The position numbers and the translations under genes were made by a program. Positions 47,705-58,600 of a DNA stretch of 64,000 nt are shown one piece after another; within the stretch, counting starts at the first letter, position 1; each line of letters starts with the position of its first letter. The stretch comes from Gnetum montanum. Its lineage: Eukaryota > Streptophyta > Gnetopsida > Gnetales > Gnetaceae. The notes beneath the pieces were generated by a model, which was not told the origin of the DNA, searched no databases, and saw only the letters and a list, made by a program, of their open reading frames with translations. The stretch lies in NCBI GenBank assembly GCA_015680685.1, contig MNCI01017913.1:952490-1016489 (forward strand). Direction: 5' to 3'.

Positions 47705-50575
47705 TGAAACACCGCAAAATTTTTGATCTCAACATCTTGACTGCAAATTTGGCTAAATGTCCAAATAGTGGCACTTTGTACAAATTTTTCTAAGTGTTGA
47801 GCGTAATGAGCTTCAACAACCAATCTTCTGCAATTTTTCCGAAGTGTTCAAACAAGATCAAAATCTACAAAATTTTTTTTAAGTGTTGTGTTATGCTCTA
47901 CCATTGTAGCTACTACGCTTGGCACTATAGTTGCTACACTCGAGTGCGTAGCAAGTATAGCCAACACACAAATGGCCAGTTTTGCAAAATTTTTTATAAG
48001 TGTTGTGTTATGCTCTCATTGCCCCTGCTACCCTCTAGAGCATAGCCAACACAAAACACCGATTTTGCAAAAAAATTTCTAACTGCTGAGTTAGTTGTCC
48101 TACGCATAACACGGGGCAAGTGTAGCAAGTTGCAGAAATTTTTCCAAGTGTTGAGTGTAGTTAGCTCCAATAGCCAATCTTCTGCAATTTTGCCTAAGTG
48201 TTCAAACAAGGTCAAAATCTACAAAATTTTTTCTAAGTGTTGTGCTATGCTCTGGCATTGTAGCTACTATGCTTGGCACTATAGCTGCTACACTCGAGAG
48301 CGTAGCAAGCATAGCCAACACACAAATGACCAGTTTTGCAAAATTTTTTATAAGTGTTGTGCTATGCTCTCATTGCCCCTGCTACACTCTAAAGTGTAGC
48401 CAACACAGAACATTGATTTTGCAAAATTTTTTGTAACTGCTAAGTTACTCGTCCTACACATAACACGAGGTGAGTGTAGCAAGCTGTAAAAAATTTTCCA
48501 AGTGTTGAGCGTAGTTAGCTTCAATAGCCAATCTTCTACAATTTTGCCTAAGTATTCAAACAAGGTCAAAATCTGCATAATTTTTTCTAAGTGTTGTGCT
48601 ATGCTCTGGCACTGTAGCTACTATGCTTGGCACTATAGCTGCTACACTCGAGAGTGTAGCAAGCATAGCCAACACACAAATGGCCAGTTTTGCAAAATTT
48701 TTTATTACTGTTGTGCTATGCTCTCATTGCCCTTACTACGCTCTGGCACTGTAGCTACTATGTTTGGCATTATAGCCAACACACAAATGGCCAGTTTTGT
48801 AGAATTTTCGATAAGTGTTGTGCTATGCTCTCATTGCCCCTACTATGCTCTAGAACGTAGCCAGCACAGAACACCAATTTTGCAAAAAAAATTCTAACTG
48901 CTGAGTTACTCGTCCTACCCGTAACATGGGGCGAGTGTCGCAAGCTGCAAAAATTTTTCTAAGTGTTGAGCATAGTCAACTTCAACAACCAATCTTCTAC
49001 AGGTTTGCCTAAGTATTCAAACAAAGTCAAAATCTGTAGAATTTTTTGTAAATGTTGTGCTATGCTTTAGCACTGTAGCTACTACACTTAGCACGATAAC
49101 TGCTACGCTCGAGAGCATAGCAAGTGTAGCCAATGCACAAATGGCCAGTTTTGCAAAAAAATTTATAAGTGTTGTGCTATGCTCTCATTGCCCCTGCTAC
49201 GCTCTAGAGCGTAGCCAGCATAGAACACTAGTTTTGCAAAATTTTTTCTAATTGTTAAGTTACTCGTCCTACGCGTAACATGGGGCAAGTGTAGCAAGTT
49301 GCAAAACTTTTTCTAAGTATTGTGCTACACTTCCATTGCCCCTGCTATGCTCTACAGCTTAGCTAGCACCTTAGTAGCTAGTTTTGCCTAAGTGTTAAGC
49401 TAGAAACTGTCAAGCTAGCTCATCATAGAAAAGGCATTTGATAGATTTTCTAACTCCTAAGGCTACCCCTCTTGCTATGCTCCAAAGTGTAGCTAGCATA
49501 GTAAGAACAAAGACTGCAATTTTTACTAGATTCTTCTAAGTGTCCATGTTATGTCCTATCTTGAGAAGTGTCCCATGTCCCATGCGTACCACAGGGCGAG
49601 CGTACCAACCAGAGTTAGAATTTTTTTCAAAATTTTTCTAGTCACCTTTGGACTTAGAAAATTTTTTGAATTTTTCTCATAGTCCCACCTACCACACTGC
49701 CACATGGTACTTGATCCACATTTTAGGTTAACCCTAGTCCTATAAATACCCTTGCGTCCCAATGTTTTGGGGGGGTTTCCATTTTTCACTGGTTGGCAGT
49801 TAGCACTTTCATTTGGCATTTGGCATATTGGCATCTTGACACTTAGCTCCATGGGCAAATGAGATCCAAAGCACACCATGCCAGCAACGAGGCAACCCTG
49901 CACTGCATAGTACATTGTGGCCCCATTATAGCCCTACACCACATGGTACACAACAATCCCGTGGCATCCCTACACTGCACGATACACCACAATGGCCAAC
50001 TCGATAGGCACAGTTCATCACAGTGAGTGCCAGACTTCACAACTCGACACCACCAAGACTATGACTATGCTCCCATTGTGCCTGTTGTACACTGTGTACC
50101 TTCTAAGACCCTTTTGGAGTTAACTACACTCCCATTTGGGGTAATGTTCCATTTCTCTCTCCCATTTTTAGCATTTTATTAGATTTTTCTTGCATCTTTT
50201 TGCACTTTTTCCTACATCATCACATTGTACTACTCTCGGGCAGTAGTCTCCATGGGTTAACACCCTCATTTCGATTGAAGCCCTTGGCTATGCTCACCCC
50301 CATTCCATGGCTACGCTCTACATTTAGCACCACGAAAGACTTTGACACTTGGCACTATTTTGTGTTGTTTGCATTTGCATATCGACTAACCACACCACCC
50401 CTCGATTGCACCCATCACCTTGGTTGTAATTGGCAAAGTCCCTATTCAATCGACAAGACTATTTAGGATGCTCCACCTCTATTTTCTAGCAAGGCCCTCA
50501 CATGGAGGTAGGGTTAAGGTTGTGTATCCATTAACCCCTTGGTGATTTCAACCACCAATGTTTTTGGTCATTACA
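47705..50575 (+). repeat. Element D 3' LTR (2871 bp), expanded by internal tandem repeats
   Basis: It starts TGAAACACCGCAAAATTT and ends TTTTTGGTCATTACA. It is about 1.16 kb longer than its partner because of four tandem units at 47798-49290. Outside the array it is collinear with the 5' LTR, including TATAAATACCC at 49741-49751 and the GGCATTTGGCAT region at about 49815. Confidence 0.85.
47798..49290 (+). repeat. Four tandem ~354-bp units in the element D 3' LTR
   Basis: TGAGYRTAGTYAGCTTCAAY followed by AGCCAATCTTCTGCAAT begins at 47798, 48152, 48506 and 48967. The spacings are 354, 354 and 461 bp; the third unit contains an extra internal copy of about 107 bp (CACTGTAGCTACTATG ... AACACACAAATGGCCAG). 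Each unit carries CTACGCTCGAGAGCGTAG-type inverted repeats. Translated shadows of the unit give repeated short ORFs without meaning. Confidence 0.9.
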
Positions 50576-52498
50576 ATGTGCTTTCTTAGAACTTGTGCAT
50601 GACCATTGGGGGGGCGCGGGATGGGGGAGGGGGAGTGTTCAATCCAAAAAAATAAAATAATAATAATAATAATTCAAATTACATCAAAAAATAATATTGA
50701 AGAAAGAGTCTAAAGAAAAAACCCAACTATTTTGGGCATGTCTTTTTAGTTTTCATCCCTACAACCAATTCTAAAAAACCACTGCTCTACGATAGGAAAA
50801 AGATTAAGCCTTCTCCTTATTCAAAAGTGTCCTCATAGGTTTCACCTCTTACTCAAGTGTTTTTTGTAAAGAGAAAGAGAAAAGCTCTCTTTAAAGATAA
50901 AAAAAGCATCAATAAGAAATAACAAACAAATAGCAATAGAGGCTAATAGCTTCCTCAACTTGAACCTTCAAAATACAAAAAATTTAATACTGAATGAAAT
51001 AAATTAATTGTTTAGCTTTCATCAGAAGCTTTTTTGCTCAAAGCTATAATTTCACAATGACATCTTTAAGAATCTAATATTTAACTCCTAAAGAAAGGTC
51101 ATAGTTATGCACTTGCTACTAGAAAATGTCCATGTAGGATATTATAGGTAAGCCAACAAGAGAATCCATGCATGGCAACACAAGAGACCCCACCCATGGT
51201 AATACATGCAAAGTACTGTGTGAATTTGGGTGTTGGATCCCTATATATATATATAGCTATATATAGAATATAAAAGCATAGGAGTATTAACAATAGGAGA
51301 AACTCCAAATCAACCAAAATAAAAGGCTTAATGGTTTCAAGGATGCCTAATGAGTGGCGAGGTGCCCCCTACATCCAACCATACGAATCACAAACATTCA
51401 CACACAATCCAGTCAAATTCTGTGGATGGGACTAGTTGTGCATCTAGATTGTTATGTCTTGATCACAGTTTGTTGTCTTCCCACTTGGACTAGTGGTAGC
51501 TTTGTCATGTATGGTTTAATCCAAAGTGAGGCATATGATAATTGATATTGTTGTGGTCTTATGCTACTCCTAATCAACAATGGAAATTAAAGTCTAAACT
51601 AGCCTACTGGCGATAAGTGTCCATTCCCACCTTCTCGTACATGTCCTAAACCCACATATCCACTACTAGGATTACCAAGCACAATGCTACTAGGTGAACT
51701 AAGAAATAATGCTACTAGGGTTACCAAGCAAATACGTGTTTACATTTGAAACTAGTGCTCATTCCACAATTCATTAATATGCATGGAAACATAAATATTA
51801 ACTAAGTACATGAAAAGTAAATTGCATGGAAAGTAAATCTAATCTAAGTCAAAGTGCTACAATGAATAAGAATCAATCTCGATCTTATTGTTGTTTATGG
51901 AATGTGTCTAGGTACATTGCCACTTGAATAAGACTCCATACAATTGACTTAGCTCTACTCTGTGGGCACTTACTAACTATTCTATAAGATTACGAAATAA
52001 AACTGTAAGAGTTCAACTACTCTATTAACTAACTTATGAAAAATACTAATGCCTAAGCCATGTGCCCAAGTATTATATTTATAGGCTAACATACATGCCA
52101 TAATATTAAATATTCGACATCGCTTTTGGACCCTGATATCAAGTATCCAACATTAAAGCCAAGCAAAACACGATTCATCAATGCCTTTTTAGGTTTTGAT
52201 CCTTACAATCATTCCTAAAAAATCTCCCTTCTAGGGTAGAAAATTAAACATTTTATGAAAATATTAACATTGGGTGGAGGGGGAAAAGGCCCCTACCTTG
52301 TTAATAGAATCAACATTATTAAATGGTATTATTTTTATATATTAATTAATAACTGCAAACAAATTATTAGTAGTTAAAATATCTTCAATATGCTATTCAT
52401 TTTGAAGATTTGACATGTAATTGCCAATTGATAGACTTCATTGACATTTTTTATTATGAAGAACCATATGAAAACTATTTAAATTAACAAGTTTCTAT
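50576..52498. other. Spacer between elements D and C
   Basis: No gene is recognised. A G-run (GGGGGGGCGCGGGATGGGGG at about 50608) lies 30 bp after D, followed by an A-rich/TAA microsatellite (about 50645-50675). TATATATATATATAGC is at about 51241-51256. The remainder is AT-rich unique-looking sequence, with GGGTGGAGGGGGAAAAGG near 52273. Confidence 0.4.
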
Positions 52499-53257
52499 TG
52501 AAACACCATAAAAATTTCGAGGCCTCGACGGTTCAGCAAAATCTATTGACTCAGGCAAGGAGTCGTGACAAGGCACAGCACAGTACAAATGAAATTCAAA
52601 AAACAGAACAAAATGATGGATGCAAGCCAGCGAACCTTCCACTTTGCGAGTTTTCTATGTTTCAAAATCTCAACATTTAGCATACTATGCTGCATTACGC
52701 AACATAGCATAACGCAGCGTTACACAGCGTAATATCAAAGACAGTCCACCGCAGCATCAAAGATGGCAAACATTCCAAACTCTGACAACCCAGCAAAAAT
52801 CTCAAGGCTTAAGCAATGATCTACAGCATGCTGCGCATTTCAGCGGGTTTTCTTTCATGGTTAAGGAGCCCATTACGCTGCGTTACACAGTGCGACGTAA
52901 TAAAACCCCGAAAGGGATTGATCAGAAATAGAGGAAGCATGGCGACAATACTTCAACTTTTGCAGTTTCGTTATTTTATGCTGAATCATGTTATAATGTG
53001 TAATGTAGTGTAACGCAGCGTAATGCAAGTAACAACAGCACAATTCAAACATCAGTAGTTCATACACCACAATACGCTCTCTAGCGTATTGCAGCGTAAT
53101 CAAAGGACAGTTTGTTGCTAGAGCCCAAACAAGAGTGGTTTACGATGCACTATGCAGCATAGTGCTGCAAGCTTCAATGACAGCACATCAAGTCAACGGC
53201 ATCTTATAAGTTTAGGACATGCGTCATCTAAACCACGTTTTCCTCCTGACCCTAACC

Positions 53258-53267
53258 TTATAAATGC
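53258..53267 (+). promoter_or_regulatory. Candidate TATA box, element C LTR
   Basis: TTATAAATGC follows CCCTAACC, as in the B and D LTRs (CCCTA..CCTATAAATA). It is one base off the consensus of the older copies. Confidence 0.5.
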
Positions 53268-53438
53268 TCTAGTTGACGAAGATCAAAGGGTTGGCAAAAA
53301 TTTCTCTTTCACGGTTAGCAAGAGAGCAAAAAAGAGGATCAACGATTGTGAGAACATTGGAGGTGATTGGCAAGAACTCTTGATCAGAAACAATCAGCTG
53401 ACAGATATTCTACCCCGGGTCTGACTTCCTTGCGTCCA

Positions 53439-53561
53439 AATTGGCTAGAACAAGGTAGATTGACCCTCGCTTGCTTCATCTTTAGATAACTTTCTTGTTN
53501 AATTGGCTAGAACAAGGTAGATTGACCCTCGCTTGCTTCATCTTTAGATAACTTTCTTGTT
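53439..53561. other. Contig-join artefact: 61-bp direct repeat around a single N
   Basis: The segment beginning AATTGGCTAGAACAAGGTAG and ending AACTTTCTTGTT occurs at 53439-53499 and, apparently identical, at 53501-53561, separated only by an N at 53500. Perfect identity against a lone N suggests two overlapping contig ends that were not merged. Confidence 0.8.
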
Positions 53562-53969
53562 GTTGGCATGTGCTTCGTTCAAACCGAAGCTCGCCTATAA
53601 TCATTGTATCCAACATATTGTGTTCATAAATTAAATCCCAGATCTTGTGGTCATACTCTCTACAAATCTGATTCATTGTGTCCTATTTATACAGATTTGG
53701 CAATCGCATCTAAATCGTTTACATCATTTTCAATTGTTTTCGGGATTAACAATATTGCATATCCTCATAAAGAATCATCATTTTGCCATCAAATTACTAC
53801 AAAAATTTTACTGATTAAGTAAGTCCCTGTCTGATCGACAAGACCGTTCAGGGCACCTCAGATTCATTTTTTTTCTCTCCAGCACGGCCCTCGCACGGAT
53901 CCGGGGTTAGAACTGTGTACATGGACTTTCATTCGGTATTTCCAGTGACTGACATTTTCTGTTGTTACA

Positions 53970-54225
53970 GTTTTCTGGCACTAGAAGGAGGGCCTTTATA
54001 TCCTATCCGCATTTTACGAGTAGTCTTGTAAGCTATCTGTACCCATTGTCAATCAGCATAAACGTAATACCTATGAGGTTGTTTACGAAATTGTCTAGTG
54101 CAGATCGGTCACTTCGACGATTTCTTTGGAATCCTATAAGATAGAAAGCCCCGATTATTATCTTAGTTTGCCTTTCTCCTTCCGATCATTACCCTTATCG
54201 TCGTTATTTCTGAATCGCATAGAAA
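53970..54225 (+). other. Element C primer-binding-like segment and leader
   Basis: GTTTTCTGGCACTAGAAGGA at 53970 is the conserved post-LTR segment. The leader to the gag ATG is short (about 235 bp) and lacks the ACTTAGCCATTTT repeats of B and D. Confidence 0.6.
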
Positions 54226-57051
54226 ATGGTTACATCAACCACAACTGTTGACACTGCCAACCTAGAAAACCCGTGGACCATGTAAGTTACACTTCCTGTG
54301 GTCAAGCTGCCAACTAGTCCAGTGCGACCATGCCGCTCCCTCAGGCTACAAAACAAGGAGCCTGAAGAACATGCTCAGTGCAGGAAATACTATAATTTCC
54401 TCTGTGCTAAGCTAGCGGCAAACCTGCCCACGTATCCACAAGAATTCAAGGAAAAGTGAGAGTACGAGTTCATGTACTGCAACAGGAAGGAATTTATTCC
54501 TTCACCTAATGCTACTGTGCCCCTGACAAATCAACAAAACTGGATCCTAGATCAAATGTTGATGGCAAAGACATCGCCAGAACAACTAGAGGTGTTGTTC
54601 CATGATGAAATGCTCCATGACAGGCAAGACGATCTAGAATCTCACTCTGAAGAAGGCAGTCATGCTGATTTCACCATGGCCCCTCCCTCCACGACATCCC
54701 GCGTAAATTCATTGTTCATGGTTACCACACCCCTAATATTATCCAATACCAATCGAGTCCCGCATTCGCCATGCTTACATTTTCTTTCTCCGACTATACT
54801 TCCAGGCGAAGGTCCCTCATAGATCGTTCCCCAATAGGTGCAAATTACCTAATCCACCTCATCGTACACCTGCGCCTATGTCACTGCATGTGCACGCGAT
54901 ACCTACGTCACAATTACCTACAACACCAACCTTGCTCCCGACTCACACGACAGGGCCTGCCACCATAGCATCGTGGGCTCCCAACATGTCTCTTGTTGCC
55001 CATCCTGCGCAAATGCACCATCATCCCCATCATCAAAGCCAAGTCCCAGAAGCGCTAAACCTAGTTATAGGATCGCTGCCCATGCCCCCGGTTACACAAA
55101 TAACATACCCAATGGCGTAGCCAATGGTGGTTGCCCCATCCGCACCAACTACCAGATGGTGGATGCCACAAGCAACACTACCTACAGGGACTATCCTAAT
55201 AGCACTGACCATCGGCCAAGCCGTTGCCTCCGTTCCGCCACCCAGTGTGGCTCCTCTTGTCGTTCCACAAACGATCTCATCATCTACGGGTCTAGATCAA
55301 TCCTTCCAGCTCATTCAGACCATTACAGAGGAGGTCAAGTGTCTTAAGGCTGTTGGTTTCGACATGGTGCAAGTCATGGATTTCTACCATGACAATCCTA
55401 TTAATTTAGCAGTCTCAATCTTGTCATTGCCACCTGGGATGTCCCTTCCCCATTTCACAAAATACAATGGGGAAGGTGATTCCAACGCCCACCTCGTCAC
55501 TTTTAGGTCAGAGTCCTTATTGTTGCAACAATGGCCACATACTATAATCCGTGTCTTTGCTATGTCCTTAATGGGTAAAGCTTTGGATTGGTATCGAGCA
55601 CTTCCACGTGCTTCCATTTCAACTTTGGAAGAGCTGCTAACCCAATTTGTGACTCATTTCAAATACAACCTAAAGCCAGAAGTCACGCTGGATCAGCTTA
55701 TGGGAGTCAAACAAGACCCACTTGAGTCAGTCCAAAAGTTCATACAACATTGGAGCGCCACCTTGAAGGAGATCCGTGAACCCATCGTAGAGGCCCATCT
55801 ACTGGCAATCTTCAAGGGAGCGATCAACCACTTTATCAAGTCTAAGTTGTATTACCTCGCTTCCCATTCCCTCAGCTAAGCTTTTGCTCAGACTAAGAGC
55901 ATCCAAGATGTGGTGGAGGCTAGTAAAGATCCGGCGTATGTGGTCTATAAGAATGCCCATAGCAAGGGTAAGGATAAAGGCAAAGCTACAACAACGACAG
56001 TAGCGACTGTTGCTGAAGAGGCCAAGAAGAAAAACAACAACAAGAAGAAAACAACTACGGAGCCAACCGAGCCGACAACTAGCTCAAATGGTGCCAATTA
56101 AGAAGCTCCTTCCATCCCCGAAGCACCTCCACAACCGAGGCCAAAATTTGAGCATAAGGATCGCTCGAATTACGCAACTCTACCTGAGAAACCTTCAGAA
56201 CTTTTGAAGCAGTTACTGGGAACCGGTCATATTCGACACAAGGTGGTGTTCGAGAAGGCTCTAAAACATCACAGGCATCATTGTGAATTACTCAAGAATC
56301 CCTCCTTGGCCCAACCTAATGAACCGCCTGTTCCCAAGAACTTTAGACTAGACCAATTCTGCGACTACCATCAATTGTGTGGTCATGACACGGATTACTA
56401 CTAGGCGTTGAAAGATGACATTCAACGTATGATTGATCAAGGTGACCTAATCTTAAACAACAGTAGTCTAGCTCGCCCGGAAAACCAAGCCATGCATGTA
56501 TACCAAGACCCGTTAAATGCAAATAATGCAGGATACACAATTAACGTGGTAGGAGTAGAGGGCGATAATCGGGCACAGCTGAAACATCCTTTCATGTTGC
56601 AAACGCATCATCGCTCTCCCCGAACAACGAATCCATCAACATCAACAAGTGGTGCTCCAAGGCAACCTTTTATCCTTCGAGCCCCTTCTCAGACAACTTC
56701 TCGACAACCTGCTATGGATAAAGTCGTGGCCCAGCCCGTGCCTACGCCTAAGGCTCCCTTTGTCATCAGGGTGCCAAAACCATCAACTGCCCCTCTTACG
56801 CAACAGCAAACCTCCAAGTCAATCTCCCAATCCCAAATTAATGGAAAAGGAGAAGGAGGTATGACAACTGGTACGGCCAAGGACCGTCTTACACTGGGGT
56901 TTCCCAAGCCTAAACCCCTCGCTTCTGTACCCTTCGCCCCATTTTCTAAAAATGGTGAAGTTACTCAAACGCAACCATCTCCTCCTAGCCAAAAGAAACA
57001 CAACCCTCAACCAAATGTCACTCCTCCCCAAGAAATTAGTCTCCTAGGGTG
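54226..57051 (+). pseudogene. Element C gag, nearly intact with a few stops
   Basis: ATG at 54226 opens MVTSTTTVDTANLENPW. After a frame change between 54822 and 55124, one frame continues to TGA at 57049-57051, with stops only at 55877, 56099 and 56402. The core (Retrotrans_gag type) has PHFTKYNGEGDSNAHLVTF, GKALDWYRALPRASIST and PLESVQKFIQHWSATLKEI. A Lys/Thr-rich linker (GKDKGKATTTTVATVAEEAK) follows, then a zinc-knuckle-like CDYHQLCGHDTDYY at about 56360-56401 and ALKDDIQRMIDQGDL. A Pro-rich tail carries QPFILRAP and APFVIRVP. The stop after DYY falls where related gags have a Cys or Trp codon. Gag would form the particle; a few point changes prevent its expression here. Confidence 0.85.
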
Positions 57052-57059
57052 AATGGAAG

Positions 57060-57990
57060 AGGAAAAGGGTGACAAGCAGCCAAATCATGGGCGGGATCTC
57101 TTCGATGCCTTTACGTAAGTCAAGCAGGCTCTAAAACAAAAAAATACAACATTGAGCCTTTATGACTTACTCATGATGTCACAGAAACATCGTGAGGCTA
57201 TGGTTCATATGCTGACGTCCATACCCGTGGACGAAAGCCTGCCAGCGGATGAAGAAGCGATTCATTCATTATGCTTCCTCTTGCAACTGAGAAGCCTGGG
57301 CCTTCCTTGTTAACCTTTTACGACGAATCCATTAAGGATGACCCAGAGAAGGGTCGGGTGACAACGGTACCCATGTTCATCACCATTCGGGTTGGCCAAA
57401 CTAAATTCGGAGGGTGCATGTGGATGATGGGGAGGCCGCTAATGTCATCCCATATCCCATAGTGGATAAGCTAGGCCTGATCGATCAGATCAGTCCTACC
57501 ACATTGCCGTGTTTAAAGGCGTTCAATGGGGCACGAGTGCAAGTCAAAGGCACAGTGCACATCAACTTTGTGGCAGGGGAGCAGTTCCTCACAGACACAA
57601 TGTTTATTGTCATCAAAGAGATGCTTGGCTTCAACTTGATCCTGGGGAGGTTTTAGTTGGCTCAACTGAGGGCAGTTTCATCACCTATACATCAGGAGAT
57701 CCATCTGCCCTACGCAGGAGGAGAAGTGGTCATCCATGGTGATGAAATAACCCCTCAGGCTATTAACAACATAGAAACGGAACAAGGATCAGAAATCGAA
57801 ATGTCTAAAGATCAGTCCCTTGTCTGAATACTCGAATAAGCTAAAATAATGGCTGATGATAGCCTAACTTGGGTCGAATTACCATTCCCAGAGGAAGATT
57901 GTGATGTGAAGGAAAAGGGTCGTAAATCCCCTCGCCTTTACGAGTCACCAAAAATAAAAGCAATCAGGAAACAATTATAGAGCTAGCCAA
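57060..57990 (+). pseudogene. Element C protease (PR) and linker, one frameshift
   Basis: A segment reads PLATEKPGPSLLTFYDESIK, then DDPEKGRVTTVPMFITIRVG, shifts frame near 57410, and continues HVDDGEAANVIPYPIVDKLG, KAFNGARVQVKGTVHINFVA and EMLGFNLILGRF, with a stop at 57654. Only this copy keeps D-x-G (DDG) at the active-site position. The linker continues INNIETEQGSEIEMSKDQSL ... WVELPFPEEDCDV and ends KAIRKQL at about 57978. PR would process Gag and Pol. The linker's role is unknown. Confidence 0.8.
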
Positions 57991-58189
57991 TAAACTTTGT
58001 CATCTAACTGCCATACAGTTTATGCATATTTTCTTTCATCACCTATCCTATCTTTGCTTTACAAACACTCATCTCATTTTTATGCTTATGCTCATTCCTT
58101 GCGCTTTCACCAGCTACTCTCATTTACACTTATGTTTTTACGCTCCCACTAGTTATCTTTGTTACTCTTAACTTTATCTACCACTAATC

Positions 58190-58600
58190 ATGTATGCTTT
58201 GCACCTAAACTATTCATGGCCCACAATGGCTTTAAACTATTCAGGGCCCAAAATAGCCTTAAACTACCCATGGCCCGAAATGGCCTAAAACTACCCACGG
58301 CCTAAAATGGCCTAAAACTAATCGTAGCCTGCCATGGCTTAAAACTGGTGATTTAATGTTATTTATTCTTTCACACACCATATGTCCATGGCCTACAATG
58401 GCCTTAAACTATCCATGGCCCGCAATGGCCTTAAACTACTTGTTTAAATCACAGTTTACGCTTGAACTATCTAGGGCCCGAAATGGCCTAAAACTAGTTA
58501 CTTTATTTACACTTTGCACCCGAATTATCTAGTAGCTCACAATGACTTTAAACTAGTAACTTCATTTACACTACACCCTTAAAACTATCTGCCATTTCTC
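58190..58600 (+). repeat. GGCC-type array of element C, pro-side copy
   Basis: About nine units of CCATGGCCCGAAATGGCCTT followed by AAACTACC (35-40 bp each, with a longer spacer near 58340) lie between linker and antisense gene. Each unit has two GGCC boxes facing each other and ends TTAAACTA. Being the least decayed array, it defines the consensus for those in A, B and D. Confidence 0.9.

Larger units (their letters stand above)
42594..50575 (+). mobile_element. Element D: internally deleted derivative of the same family, about 8.0 kb
   Basis: LTRs at 42594-44300 and 47705-50575 start TGAAACACCRC. A primer-binding-like segment, a polypurine tract and 4-of-5 matching flanks (GTGTG / ATGTG) define a full insertion. 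The interior keeps the leader, the N-terminal part of gag (to about 45690), the linker tail, array remnants and the 3' tail. It lacks the gag core, PR, the antisense gene and all of pol. Such a copy could only move using proteins from other copies. It is CpG-depleted like B. Confidence 0.85.
52499..53969 (+). repeat. Element C 5' LTR (1471 bp as assembled)
   Basis: Boundaries come from TGAAACACC at 52499 and TGTTGTTACA at 53969, next to GTTTTCTGGCACTAGAAGG. It is rich in ATTACGCTGCGTTACAC and AGCGTAATGC words that pair in inverted orientation. About 62 bases are probably duplicated artificially around the single N at 53500, so the true length would be near 1.41 kb. Confidence 0.85.

Noticed and set aside
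47794-49251. Repeated short ORFs with a common NSQS...CSYYAW pattern, possible protein family
   Set aside because: They are translations of the 354-bp LTR tandem unit; the frame differs from unit to unit and the LTR of copy B does not keep it.
51235-51260. TATA-rich stretch as a promoter
   Set aside because: It is a simple TA microsatellite with no open frame or transcript signal downstream.
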